In this document: positions 26,153-36,324 of the stretch, piece by piece
Layout: every line of letters starts with the position of its first letter
How positions within the stretch are numbered: position 1 is the first letter of the stretch
DNA from: Streptomyces venezuelae
Lineage (GTDB): Bacteria; Actinomycetota; Actinomycetes; Streptomycetales; Streptomycetaceae
Direction: 5' to 3'
Length of the DNA stretch: 64,000 nucleotides
Assembly: GCF_008642375.1 (NCBI RefSeq)
Contig: NZ_CP029194.1
Location: forward strand, 372,001 to 436,000
The notes under the pieces: generated by a model
Databases searched by the model: none
The model's input: the letters and a program-made list of their open reading frames with translations, nothing else
What the model was told of the DNA's origin: nothing
Program-made: the position numbers and the translations under genes

Positions 26153-26785
26153 ATGGAGATGAGTGTGCGTGCCCGGATACGGGCGGGGGATTCCGACGCG
26201 TTCGGGTCCCTCTTCGACGACTACGCCCGGGCTGTGCACAACCACGCCTTCCGGCTGACCGGGGACTGGTCCGCGGCCGAGGACGTGCTGTCGCTGACGT
26301 TCCTGGAGGCCTGGCGGCTGCGGGCGTCGGTCGATCCGGACGGCGGCTCCCTGCGGCCCTGGCTGCTCGGGATCGCCACCAACGTCGTACGGAACACCCG
26401 CCGGGCCGCCCGGCGTCACGAGGCGGCCCTGAACCGCCTGCCGCGCGAGGAGGTGCTCCCCGACTTCGCCGACGAACTGGTCGGCCGGATCGACGACGCG
26501 GAGCGGGTCGCGGCGCTCCAGGCGGCGCTCTCCCGGCTGCGGCGCCCCGAGCGCGAGGTGGTCGCGCTCTGCGTCTGGTCGGGTCTGGACTACGCGGCCG
26601 CCGCCCAGGCGCTCGACGTCCCGGTGGGAACGGTCCGTTCGCGCCTGTCCCGCGCCCGCAAGAAGCTGCACAAGTACGCCGGCACCGACGTCACGGCACG
26701 GTACGGGAACTCGGACCCGGGCCGCGGACAGATAGATGGTGACCGCGCTTCCGCGGTCCGGCCCATCCAGGAGGAAGCCCGATGA
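26153..26785 (+). CDS. ECF-type RNA polymerase sigma factor
   Basis: A 210-aa sigma-70-family protein. Region 2: RAGDSDAFGSLFDDYARAVHNHAFRLTGDWSAAEDVLSLTFLEAW; region 4: LRRPEREVVALCVWSGLDYAAAAQALDVPVGTVRSRLSRARKKL. The C-terminal 30 residues are an unstructured tail. ATG 26153 is followed two codons later by a second ATG. A palindrome GTTCCGGGAAC at 26112-26122 contains a GGAAC, the -35 type used by many ECF sigmas, so autoregulation is possible. Its stop overlaps the next start (ATGA), making the two genes coupled. Confidence 0.85.
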   Translation: MEMSVRARIRAGDSDAFGSLFDDYARAVHNHAFRLTGDWSAAEDVLSLTFLEAWRLRASVDPDGGSLRPWLLGIATNVVRNTRRAARRHEAALNRLPREEVLPDFADELVGRIDDAERVAALQAALSRLRRPEREVVALCVWSGLDYAAAAQALDVPVGTVRSRLSRARKKLHKYAGTDVTARYGNSDPGRGQIDGDRASAVRPIQEEAR

Positions 26786-27849
26786 GCACCACCCCGTCCC
26801 GGCCCACCCCGGCCGAACGCGAGGAGATCGCCCGGCTGTTGCCCGTCCCGGCCGAGCGGGACCGGCCCGGCCGCCACCACCAGGCGCTCAAGGACCAGCT
26901 GCTGCGCGAGTTCCGGCAGGACACCGCTCCCGCCGCCGCCAGGTCCCGCTTCGGCGCGCGCCGTCTGACGATCGTCGCGGTGCCGCTCGCGGCGGGCGCG
27001 CTGGCCGTCACGCTGGCGACGAACGGCACGTCCGGCCCCTCCGGCCCGACGCCCGGCGCCCGGCCGAACGCCGCCGTGGCCCCCGGCTCGGACAGGAAGG
27101 CTCCGGAGGCGACGCCGGCGACGGTACTGCTGGACCGCATCGCCACCGTCGCCGCCGCGAAGCCGGCCCGTACCGTCCGCGACGACCAGTACATCCACAT
27201 CTCCAGCACGGTCGCCTGGTCCAGCCAGAGCGACGCCGACCCCGTCCTGCGCCTGGACACCCCCCACAGCCGCGAGGTGTGGCTCTCGGTGGACGGGAGC
27301 AAGCCGGGACTGCTCCGCGAGCGGGGTGAGGAGATCCCGCTGGCCGGTGCGCTGGACAAGGACGGCCGACCCGTCGACCCGGTCGGCGTTCCCGACCCCA
27401 CGCTGAACAGCCCGACGTACCGCTATCTGGAGTCGCTGCCCACCGACCCCGCAGTGCTCCTGAAGAAGATCTACGACGAAACCGCGGGACAGGGACCGGG
27501 GCCGGACCAGCAGGCGTTCGTGACCATCGGTGACCTGCTGCGCGAGCAGATCGCTCCGCCGAAGGTCAGCGCCGCCCTGTACAAGGCTGCGGCCCGGATC
27601 CCGGGTGTGACGGTCGTCGACGACGCCGTGGACGCGGCCGGGCGGCACGGCGTCGCCGTCGCCCGGGTCCACGCCGGTGAACGCACCGAGTGGATCTTCG
27701 ACAGGGAGAGCCTGGAGTTCCTCGGCGAGCGGGGCGTCATGATCGAGGACACGGCGGCGGGCAAGGCCGGTCAGGTCACCGCCACCACCGCCGTCCTCTC
27801 CCGTGGCATCACGGACAAGACCGGCGAGGTCCCCGGCCGCACCGGCTGA
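26782..27849 (+). CDS. CU044_5270-family membrane-anchored protein
   Basis: A 355-aa protein coupled by ATGA to the sigma factor. The N-terminal 50 residues are cytoplasmic (AEREEIARLLPVPAERDRPGRHHQALKDQLLREF), then one transmembrane helix (about 70-90, LTIVAVPLAAGALAVTLAT), then an extracytoplasmic domain of about 250 residues. This arrangement is the actinobacterial CU044_5270 family, nearly always found beside an ECF sigma factor and thought to act as its membrane partner or sensor. It has no zinc anti-sigma motif. Role inferred from context. Confidence 0.8.
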   Translation: MSTTPSRPTPAEREEIARLLPVPAERDRPGRHHQALKDQLLREFRQDTAPAAARSRFGARRLTIVAVPLAAGALAVTLATNGTSGPSGPTPGARPNAAVAPGSDRKAPEATPATVLLDRIATVAAAKPARTVRDDQYIHISSTVAWSSQSDADPVLRLDTPHSREVWLSVDGSKPGLLRERGEEIPLAGALDKDGRPVDPVGVPDPTLNSPTYRYLESLPTDPAVLLKKIYDETAGQGPGPDQQAFVTIGDLLREQIAPPKVSAALYKAAARIPGVTVVDDAVDAAGRHGVAVARVHAGERTEWIFDRESLEFLGERGVMIEDTAAGKAGQVTATTAVLSRGITDKTGEVPGRTG

Positions 27850-27862
27850 GCCGACGGCCGGC

Positions 27863-29077
27863 TCACTGCTCGCGCAGGCCCCAGGGGGATCCGTAGGCGG
27901 TGAGCAGGTCGAGGAAGGGGCGGGGGGCGAAGGCCTCGGGGCCGAGGACGCCCGCCCCGGACCACGTGCCGGCGGCCAGCAGCTCCAGGGCGACGACCGG
28001 GTTGATGGCGGTCTGCCAGACGACGGCCTGGCAGTCGTACTCGCGCATGGACCATTCGTTGTCGACCACGTGGTAGAGATAGACCTCGCGCGGCGCCCCG
28101 TCCTTGACGCCCTTGACCCAGGTCCCCGCGCAGGTCTTGCCGGTCATCCGGTCGCCCAGGGTGGCCGGGTCCGGGAGGACGGCCGCCACGATGTCGCGCG
28201 GCGAGACCTCCGCCGGGCCGAGGCTCGTCCCCACGGTGACCGGCTCGGTGCTGTCGAGGCCCAGCGCGTGCAGGGTCCTGAGCTTGCCGATGAAGTCCTC
28301 GCCGAGGCCGTACTTGAACGTGACCCGCTTCGCGTCGACCCAGCGCGGTACGAGCAGGACCTCCTCGTGCTCGACGTTCACGCACTCGACCGGGCCGATG
28401 TCCTCGGGGAAATCGAAGACCTCGGGCTCGCTGAACGGGGCGGTGGTGAACCAGCCGCGGCCGGCCTCGTAGACGACCGGCGGGTTGAGGCACTCCTCGA
28501 TGGTCGTCCAGATGTTGAAGGACGGCGCGAAGTCGTGGCCCTCGACCGTGAGGTTCGCTCCGTCGCGGATGCCGATCTCCTCGATCTCGTCGAAGAGCTC
28601 GTCCGCGGCGTAGCGGGCGAAGACGTCGGAGAGGCCGGGCTCGACGCCCATGCCGACCAGGGCGAGCCGCCCGGCCTTCTCCCACTCCTCGGCCCGCTCG
28701 AACTGGGCGTCGCCCAGCTTGACCCCGCACTCCTCGTACGGGCGCTCGGGGTGCGGGCGCGACAGCGACATCGCCATGTCCAGGTAGTGCGCGCCGGCCT
28801 CGGCGGCGGCGTGGAAGAGGGGCAGGACGAAGCGCGGGTCGGTGGCGTTGAGGAGGACGTCGCAGCGCTGCTCCCGGAGGAGTGCGGCGACGGCCGTCTC
28901 GTCGGAGGCGTCCGTGCGGCAGGCGCTGAACCGGGTGTCGCCGAGGGCTGCGACGGCCGCCTCGGCGCGGGCGAGGTCGTAGTCGGCGACGACCATGTGG
29001 TCGAAGAACGAACGGCGGGCCGCGATCCGGGTGATCGCGGTGCCCACGCCACCGGCGCCGACGAGCAGTACACGCAT
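27863..29077 (-). CDS. Saccharopine dehydrogenase-like oxidoreductase
   Basis: A 404-aa protein with N-terminal Rossmann motif LLVGAGGVGTAITRIAA (residues 4-20) and the saccharopine-dehydrogenase fold (VGMGVEPGLSDVFARYAADE). Family members cleave or form saccharopine-type amino-acid adducts, or act in polyamine and lysine pathways; here the substrate is unknown. It is divergent from a TetR gene, which is the likely regulator. An uncoupled ATG at 29077, with GGAGATT-like site upstream. Confidence 0.8.
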   Translation of the reverse strand: MRVLLVGAGGVGTAITRIAARRSFFDHMVVADYDLARAEAAVAALGDTRFSACRTDASDETAVAALLREQRCDVLLNATDPRFVLPLFHAAAEAGAHYLDMAMSLSRPHPERPYEECGVKLGDAQFERAEEWEKAGRLALVGMGVEPGLSDVFARYAADELFDEIEEIGIRDGANLTVEGHDFAPSFNIWTTIEECLNPPVVYEAGRGWFTTAPFSEPEVFDFPEDIGPVECVNVEHEEVLLVPRWVDAKRVTFKYGLGEDFIGKLRTLHALGLDSTEPVTVGTSLGPAEVSPRDIVAAVLPDPATLGDRMTGKTCAGTWVKGVKDGAPREVYLYHVVDNEWSMREYDCQAVVWQTAINPVVALELLAAGTWSGAGVLGPEAFAPRPFLDLLTAYGSPWGLREQ

Positions 29078-29182
29078 GACAGGAATCTCCCTCTTCGAGA
29101 CTTTCGACCGAGGCTTTTGCCCGAGGTTGTCACCTGAGGCTGTGACCTCTGGTGCAGGCGATGAAACCCTCGCTCCCTCGCT

Positions 29183-29203
29183 AACGTCTATGGCGTTGGC
29201 ATA
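29183..29203. promoter_or_regulatory. Candidate TetR operator in the divergent promoter region
   Basis: Two overlapping dyads, AACG-N7-CGTT (29183-29197) and TATG-N7-CATA (29189-29203), form a compact symmetrical block midway between the saccharopine-dehydrogenase-like gene and the TetR gene. Shape and place suit a TetR operator controlling both. Confidence 0.45.
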
Positions 29204-29250
29204 AGGTGCCGGGAGTGGCAGGACCCGGGGCGGCGGGAAGGAGCCTCGTC

Positions 29251-29985
29251 ATGGGCAAGCAGGTGGTGCCGGAGTCGGCACGCAGACGGCGGCGCCCGAC
29301 GAAGAACGGCGCGGTCCTGTCGGAGCGGCTGATCGTGGAGACGGCGCTGCGGATGCTGGCCGAGCACGGTGGCCAGGGCCTCACGGCCCGGCGTCTCGGA
29401 CTCGCGCTGGGCGCCGATCCCAGCACGCTCTACCGGTACTTCGCCGGGATGGACGAGCTGACGCTGGCGATCGGCGCGGAGCTCGTCGGACGGGCGCTGG
29501 ACGGCTGGGAGCCCACCGGCGACTGGCGCGCCGACCTGCGCCGGCTGGGGCTGCGTATCCACGGCGCCTACCTCGCGCACCCGCAGGCGGCCGTGCTCAC
29601 CGCGAGCCGTGTCACGGGCCGGGAGCAGGAGACGGCCGTGGACGAGGCGATCCTGGCCGTGCTGCGGACCGCGGGTTTCCCCGACCCGGACGCGGTGCGG
29701 ATCTACCACGTCTTCATCGACCAGAGCCTCGCCTTCGCCGCCCTGGACGCGGCCTCGCTCGCCCTGCCGACGGCCGCCCGCGAGGCCGACGAGCACAAGT
29801 GGGAATCGACCTACGCCGGGCTTTCGGCCGCCTCGCACCCGCACATCGCGGCCACGGCCGGACTGCTGGCCGCGCGGATGAACCACAGCGCCTACCCGGC
29901 GGCCCTGGAGATGCTCCTGGACAGCGCGGCGAGCCAGCTCGGGCGGGTGACCGGACGGGAGGCCGCACGCCCTTCGGGCGCGTAG
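29251..29985 (+). CDS. TetR-family regulator
   Basis: A 244-aa TetR-family protein. The helix-turn-helix region reads VETALRMLAEHGGQGLTARRLGLALGADPSTLYRYFAGMDELT (about residues 30-72), after a basic N-terminal extension (RRRRRPTKNG). The C-terminal half is the TetR_C type. Start at ATG 29251 with GAAGGAG eight bases upstream; the frame is open further 5' but lacks a ribosome-binding site. Probably controls itself and the divergent saccharopine-dehydrogenase-like gene. Confidence 0.85.
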   Translation: MGKQVVPESARRRRRPTKNGAVLSERLIVETALRMLAEHGGQGLTARRLGLALGADPSTLYRYFAGMDELTLAIGAELVGRALDGWEPTGDWRADLRRLGLRIHGAYLAHPQAAVLTASRVTGREQETAVDEAILAVLRTAGFPDPDAVRIYHVFIDQSLAFAALDAASLALPTAAREADEHKWESTYAGLSAASHPHIAATAGLLAARMNHSAYPAALEMLLDSAASQLGRVTGREAARPSGA

Positions 29986-30008
29986 CCTCCCTTCGTCGCC
30001 AGGTCCCC

Positions 30009-31631
30009 CTACGCGGCGTCGACGTGTTCCGCGGTTCCCGCCGCGGCCCGGTCGGCCGCCTCGCCCGAGGGCCGGTTGCGCTCCGCCCTGCGGCGGCCGG
30101 GCAGGATCACGAGGACGATCGCCGTGCCGACGGCCATGATGACCCCGCCGACGAGGCTCGTCGCGGAGACACCGTGGGCGAACGACTCGTGCACCGCCCC
30201 GACGAGGGCCTGGGCCTGCCGGGGTCCGGCGGCAGGGTCCTGGGCGACCTGCTCGGCGACCGCGAGGCCGGCGCCCACCGAGTCCTGGGCCGTGTGGAGC
30301 GCCGCTGCCGGAAGGCGGTTGCCGACCAGGTCGGCCAGTTCGTCCCGGTAGGCCGTACCGAGCAGGGAGCCGAGGACCGCGATGCCGAGGGAGCCGCCGA
30401 GCTCAAGGGCGGTGTCGTTGGCTCCGCCGCCGACGCCCAGCTCCGATTCGGGGAAGGAGCTCATGATGGTGTCCGTGGCCGGGGAGACGCTGAGGCCGAT
30501 CGCCAGGCCCAGCATCATCATCGGCGCCAGGAAGTCGCCGTACGTCGAGCCCGTGCCGATCCGGGTGAGCAGCAGGACGCCCGCCGTGCCGATCACCATG
30601 CCGGCCACGACCGTGACCTTCATGCCCAGCTTCGGGGTCAGCCGCCCGGTCGCCGCGGCGCCGACGAAGACCGCTCCGGCCAGCGGCAGCAGCCGCACAC
30701 CGGTCTCGAGCGCTCCGTAGCCGAGGACGAACTGCAGGAACTGCGTCGCGTAGTAGATGGCTCCGAAGGTCCCGAAGAAGAAGAACAGCACCGCCAGCAT
30801 CGAGCCGCTGAAGGGACGCAGCCGGAACTTCCTGACGTCGAGCATGGGGTGCGGGTGCCGCAGCTCCCACCACACGAAGGTCGGCAGGGCCACGCCCGCC
30901 ACCACGGCGGCGGTGACCGGACCCGCGCCCCAGCCGAAGTGCGGGCCCTCGATGGTCGCGTAGACCAGGGCGCCGACGGAGACGATGGACAGCAGGCCGC
31001 CCACGTAGTCGATCCGCCCCATGTTCCGTGCCTTCGACGGCGGCACGAGGAACAGGGCGCCGATGACGGCGAGGACGGCGAGGGGGACGTTGATCAGGAA
31101 CGTCGATCCCCAGGCGTGGTCCTCCAGGAGCCGGCCGGCGACGAGCGGGCCGACGGCGATGGCCAGTCCCGAGGTGGCGGTCCAGGCCGTGATGGCCCGG
31201 GCGCGCTCGCCCCGGGGGAAGATCGCGACCAGCAGGGAGAGCGTCGCCGGCATGACGACGGCGGCGCCGACGCCCATGATCGCGCGGGCCAGGATGACGG
31301 ACGAGGTCCCGTCGACCAGGCTTCCCAGCACGGAACCGGCGGCGAAGACCACCAGGCCCGTGACGAGAGCGCCCCGGCGGCTGTACTTGTCGCCGATCGC
31401 GCCGAGCACCAGCATCAGGGCCGCGTAGGGGACGGTGTAGCCGTCGATGACCCACTGCAGGTCGCTGCTGCTCAGGCCGAGGTCCCGGGTCATGTCGGGC
31501 GCCGCCACGATCAGCGACGTGTTCGCCATGACGACGATCAGCAGGCTCAGGCACAGGACCAGCAGGGCCCACCAGCGCCGCGCGTACGGCCCGTCCATCT
31601 TCTCGACGGGTGTGTTGAGGAAGGGGGGCAT
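30009..31631 (-). CDS. DHA2-family MFS multidrug exporter (EmrB/QacA type)
   Basis: A 540-aa MFS transporter with about 14 helices, the DHA2 layout. Helix 1 begins at about residue 20 (WWALLVLCLSLLIVVMANTSLIVAAP), followed by LQWVIDGYTVPYAALMLVLGAIGDKYSRRGAL. The ATG at 31631 has GGAG eight bases upstream; the GTG at 31652 lacks one. The C-terminal tail after the last helix is polar. It lies downstream of a same-strand TetR gene, separated by 149 bp with a promoter and repeats, so the two are probably separately promoted and the TetR represses the pump. Confidence 0.87.
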   Translation of the reverse strand: MPPFLNTPVEKMDGPYARRWWALLVLCLSLLIVVMANTSLIVAAPDMTRDLGLSSSDLQWVIDGYTVPYAALMLVLGAIGDKYSRRGALVTGLVVFAAGSVLGSLVDGTSSVILARAIMGVGAAVVMPATLSLLVAIFPRGERARAITAWTATSGLAIAVGPLVAGRLLEDHAWGSTFLINVPLAVLAVIGALFLVPPSKARNMGRIDYVGGLLSIVSVGALVYATIEGPHFGWGAGPVTAAVVAGVALPTFVWWELRHPHPMLDVRKFRLRPFSGSMLAVLFFFFGTFGAIYYATQFLQFVLGYGALETGVRLLPLAGAVFVGAAATGRLTPKLGMKVTVVAGMVIGTAGVLLLTRIGTGSTYGDFLAPMMMLGLAIGLSVSPATDTIMSSFPESELGVGGGANDTALELGGSLGIAVLGSLLGTAYRDELADLVGNRLPAAALHTAQDSVGAGLAVAEQVAQDPAAGPRQAQALVGAVHESFAHGVSATSLVGGVIMAVGTAIVLVILPGRRRAERNRPSGEAADRAAAGTAEHVDAA

Positions 31632-31659
31632 GAGGGGGGCTCCTAGCGGCACGAGTTAA

Positions 31660-31704
31660 TTGCCCATTGATGTGCAGGCTAGGTTATTGCTCATCGACGT
31701 GCAA
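31660..31704 (-). promoter_or_regulatory. Exporter promoter with two 17-bp direct repeats
   Basis: Direct repeats at 31660-31676 and 31687-31703 (TTGCCCATTGATGTGCA and TTGCTCATCGACGTGCA) match at 14 of 17 positions, 27 bp apart. On the minus strand a -35 TTGCAC (31704-31699), 17-bp spacer and -10 TAGCCT (31681-31676) overlap them. Binding of the upstream TetR protein to these repeats would block the exporter promoter. Confidence 0.65.
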
Positions 31705-31780
31705 ATAAGGAGGCGGGCCGGGAGACGACTCTGCCCCGGCGGTGTACGCCGGGGCAGTGGGAAGGAGCGGAGGAGAGGGT

Positions 31781-32431
31781 TCACTCGGCGCGGGGCGCCT
31801 CCTGGGCGGCCACCACCGACGCGATGTCGTCGACCACGAGCCGCGCCGTGTCCTCCCGCACGCCCGCGGCGACGAGTACGGCGAGGGCGACCGGGGCCCC
31901 CTCGTCCCCCAGGTCCCCGGTGTTGACCGCCTCCAGGAGCGCGACCGTCATGGCCTCGAGACCGGCGCTCAGCACGGCGGGCGGGAGGTGCCCGGGAAAG
32001 ACCCCGTCCCGCTGGCCCCGCTCCAGGATGGCCGTGACCTCGGCCCGGGCGGGGGCCAGGATCTCGGCGACGCGCTCGATGCCGAGGTCTCGGCGGGCCA
32101 GCGCCAGCAGCAGCCGGTACCGGTCCCCCACGGGCCACATCGAGAACACGAAGTACGCGAGCGCCCGCTCGGCCGGCTCGTCCGGCCGCGCCCCCGCGGT
32201 GAGCGCACTGCGCAGCGCCTCGGAGGCCTCCTCGGCGAGAGCCTCCAGCAGGGCCTCACGCCCGGGGAAGTGGCCGAAGAGCGTGCGCCGCACGACACCC
32301 GAGGCACGCGCCAGCTCCTCCAGCGTGATGTCGGGGTTCCGCCCGAGCTCACGCCGGGCCGTGGCCAGGATGCGCGCCCGGTTGGACCGCGCGTTGCGTC
32401 GCAGCGGCTGACGGGCGGCGGGTTTGGTCAC
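31781..32431 (-). CDS. TetR-family repressor of the DHA2 exporter
   Basis: A 216-aa TetR-family protein with helix-turn-helix LEELARASGVVRRTLFGHFPGREALLEALAEEA (about residues 37-69). The ligand domain is Ala/Leu-rich. The start is GTG 32431 with GAGG six bases upstream. Four 8-bp tandem repeats lie 18-49 bp upstream. It lies directly upstream of the exporter, whose promoter has two repeats of operator size, and is therefore its likely repressor. Confidence 0.83.
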   Translation of the reverse strand: MTKPAARQPLRRNARSNRARILATARRELGRNPDITLEELARASGVVRRTLFGHFPGREALLEALAEEASEALRSALTAGARPDEPAERALAYFVFSMWPVGDRYRLLLALARRDLGIERVAEILAPARAEVTAILERGQRDGVFPGHLPPAVLSAGLEAMTVALLEAVNTGDLGDEGAPVALAVLVAAGVREDTARLVVDDIASVVAAQEAPRAE

Positions 32432-32448
32432 GTGAACCTCGGGAATCG

Positions 32449-32480
32449 GTGGATCAGTGGATCAGTGGTTCGGTGGATCT
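32449..32480. repeat. Four 8-bp tandem repeats before the TetR gene
   Basis: GTGGATCA units at 32449, 32457, 32465 (GTGGTTCG) and 32473 (GTGGATCT). They sit just upstream of the TetR ribosome-binding site, in the untranslated or promoter region, where a change in copy number could alter expression. Confidence 0.7.
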
Positions 32481-32596
32481 GCAGGCAGGACGACGACAGG
32501 AGTCCGGAGTTCCGGCGGCGCCTACCAACAGATCGCGCGGCGAACGAAATCGCCCTCATTCTGGCATGCGGACCGCGACGGGCCCGGTCCCACCGA

Positions 32597-34672
32597 TCAG
32601 TCCCGATACGCGGCGGTGAGCGCGGCGAAGTCCTCCGGCGTGAGGACCTCCACACCGAGCTCCTGGGCCTTGACGGCCTTCGAGCTCGGCTTGCCGTTCG
32701 CGGAGGGCGCGGCGACCAGGTAGGTGGTCCGGGAGTTGACGCCGCTGCCCACGCGCCCGCCCGCCTTCTCGATCAGCGCGCCCATCGCGGAGCGTCCCCA
32801 GCCGTCGAGCGGACCGGTCATCCTGCCCGTCACCACGACGGTCTTGCCGGTCAGCGGGCCTTCCTCGGCCTCCTCGGACTTCTCTTCCTGCGGCTCGGTC
32901 ATCGACACTCCGGCCGCGATCAGCTTGTCGATCACCGGGGCGAGCGCGGCGACCTGCTCGACGATGACCGGGGCCTTCTCGGGGCCGATGCCCTCGACGT
33001 CCTGGAGGACGGCCGCGTCGGCCGTGCGGATGGCCTCCATCGTGCCGAAGTGCGCGGCGATACGGCGGGACATGCGGCGGCCGGTGCCCGGTATGCCGAG
33101 CGCGCAGAAGACGCGGCTGAGGGGGCGGGACCTGGCGAGCTCGATCTGCTCGGCGAGCTTCGCGCCGCGCTTGGCGCTGCCGGAGGCGGCGGTGAGCCGG
33201 TCCTCGGTGAGGGTGAACAGGTCGGCGACGTCGCGCACGTCGCCGGAGGCGATCAGCGCGTCGACGTACTTCCGGCCGAGGCCGTCGATGTCGAGGACGT
33301 CGCGCCCGGCGACGTACTCGATGAGCGGGGCCAGGGCGCAGGCGGTGCCCTTCGCGCAGCGCCACCGCTCCTGGCTCTTGTCGATGTCCCCTTCGCAGTT
33401 CGGGCACCGCTCCGGCAGGGGGACCGCTGTGGCGTCCTGCGGGCGGAGCTCGACGACCGCGGCCTCGACGCGCGGGATGATGTCACCGGCCTTGTGAACC
33501 GTGACGGTGTCGCCGATGTGGAGGTCGCGGCGAAGGATGTCGGCGGGATTGTGCAGGGTCGCGCGGGTGACCGTGGAGCCGTCGAGCTCCACGGGAGCGA
33601 GGATCGCGGTGGGCGCGAGCACGCCCGTACGGCCGACGTCCCAGACGACGTCCTGCAGCACGGTCTGCCGCTCGACGGCCGGGAGCTTGTAGGCGATGGC
33701 CCAGTACGGGAAGCGGCTGCCGGTTCCGGCCGCCGCCTGCTCGGCGCCGCTGTCGGCCTTGATGACCACGCCGTCGATGCCGAAGGGCAGGCCGGAGCGG
33801 AGCGCCGCGATCGCGTCGACCTTCTCCCGCGCCTCGTCGAGCGTGGCGACCACGTGCAGTCCGGCCGGGCTGTCCGCCGTCGTCCGCACGCCCGCACGAG
33901 CGACCGCGGCGAGCGTCTCGGCGTGGGTGGCCCCGGCCGGCAGGAACGCCTCGCCGTCGAGGCCGACCGCGCCGTACGCCCAGAACGTCATGGGCAGGCG
34001 GTACGGGCGGTCCTTGGCCCGCAGGGTGCCCGCGGCTCCGTTGCGCGGGTTCGCGAAGACGGCGGCGCCGTGCGCGGTCCGCACCTCGTTGGCCGACTCG
34101 AACTGCTCCTGGGTGAACAGGACTTCGCCCCGGGCCTCGAAGGTGGCGGGGACCGGAAGCTGCTCGGGCAGGCCCTCGACGGTGCCGATGACGTGGCTGA
34201 CGTCCTCGCCCCGGGTGCCGTCGCCGCGGGTGATGATCTGGACGAGCCGTCCCTCGCGGTAGCGCGCGGCGACGGCCGCGCCGTCCATCTTCGGCTCGAC
34301 GGTGAAGCCTCCCGTCGGTTCGTGGCCCAGGCGGCGCCCGAGCGACGCTCCCCAGGCCGCGAGCTCCTCCGGCGTGAAGACGTTGTCCAGGCTGAGCAGG
34401 CGCGTGGTGTGCGCGACGTCGCCGTCGGGGGCGGCTCCGTCGGCGACCTGGCCGATGGGCGAGCCCTGCGCGACGGCGTCGGGGTGGTCTTCCTCCCATG
34501 CCGTCACCGCCAGCCGCAGCCGGTCGTACGTGACGTCGTCCATGAGGCTGTAGCCCGCGCCGTAGTACGTGCGGGACGCCTCGCGCAGGCGGTCGACAGC
34601 GGCCTCGTACTCGGCGCGGCCGGCCGTGCTGGACATGCTGGAGAACGCCTCATCGGCGGAAGGGATCGTCAT
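32597..34672 (-). CDS. ligA: NAD+-dependent DNA ligase (LigA paralogue)
   Basis: A 691-aa NAD+-dependent DNA ligase with all domains: Ia/adenylation (catalytic Lys128 in VEPKMDGAAV; RGDGTRGEDV), OB fold (DVGRTGVLAPTAIL), a four-Cys zinc finger (CPNC...CAKGTAC), helix-hairpin-helix repeats (GIGPEKAP), and a C-terminal BRCT (LTGKTVVVTGRM). The active site reads KMDG where housekeeping LigA usually has KVDG, and the sequence differs from the standard Streptomyces LigA, so it may be a second ligase. Start chosen at ATG 34672 with AAGGA eight bases upstream. Confidence 0.88.
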   Translation of the reverse strand: MTIPSADEAFSSMSSTAGRAEYEAAVDRLREASRTYYGAGYSLMDDVTYDRLRLAVTAWEEDHPDAVAQGSPIGQVADGAAPDGDVAHTTRLLSLDNVFTPEELAAWGASLGRRLGHEPTGGFTVEPKMDGAAVAARYREGRLVQIITRGDGTRGEDVSHVIGTVEGLPEQLPVPATFEARGEVLFTQEQFESANEVRTAHGAAVFANPRNGAAGTLRAKDRPYRLPMTFWAYGAVGLDGEAFLPAGATHAETLAAVARAGVRTTADSPAGLHVVATLDEAREKVDAIAALRSGLPFGIDGVVIKADSGAEQAAAGTGSRFPYWAIAYKLPAVERQTVLQDVVWDVGRTGVLAPTAILAPVELDGSTVTRATLHNPADILRRDLHIGDTVTVHKAGDIIPRVEAAVVELRPQDATAVPLPERCPNCEGDIDKSQERWRCAKGTACALAPLIEYVAGRDVLDIDGLGRKYVDALIASGDVRDVADLFTLTEDRLTAASGSAKRGAKLAEQIELARSRPLSRVFCALGIPGTGRRMSRRIAAHFGTMEAIRTADAAVLQDVEGIGPEKAPVIVEQVAALAPVIDKLIAAGVSMTEPQEEKSEEAEEGPLTGKTVVVTGRMTGPLDGWGRSAMGALIEKAGGRVGSGVNSRTTYLVAAPSANGKPSSKAVKAQELGVEVLTPEDFAALTAAYRD

Positions 34673-34762
34673 GAGGAACATCCTTGCGCACGCCACTGAC
34701 AACGCCCGGGGTACGACGGTCCCGAGCGCCGCCTCGGGTCAGGACACGGTGGCGGCAACGAC

Positions 34763-34794
34763 GAAGGCGAGGAGTGCACGCGCTCCTCGCCTTC
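34763..34794. terminator. 12-bp hairpin between ligase and rox
   Basis: A perfect 12-bp stem (GAAGGCGAGGAG and complement) with an 8-nt loop, followed by TTC. It lies between divergent genes, where no terminator is needed for either. It may insulate the two transcripts, attenuate the ligase leader, or mark a lost gene. It partly overlaps the region where the rox -35 would fall. Confidence 0.6.
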
Positions 34795-34801
34795 TTCAAG
34801 G

Positions 34802-34834
34802 TATAGCTGACAGGGGGACTTGCGGCAAGGCCCC
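34802..34834 (+). promoter_or_regulatory. rox promoter with rifamycin-associated element (RAE)
   Basis: The palindrome at 34814-34834 (GGGGACTTGC-GGCAAGGCCCC halves) matches the described RAE consensus GGGGCTTGCGGCAAGGCCCC with one extra base near the left arm. A TATAGC -10-like hexamer lies just upstream (34802-34807). This is the known arrangement ahead of rifamycin-inactivating genes in actinomycetes and signals induction by rifamycins. Confidence 0.85.
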
Positions 34835-34842
34835 GGGTATGA

Positions 34843-36324
<1,482 letters not shown>

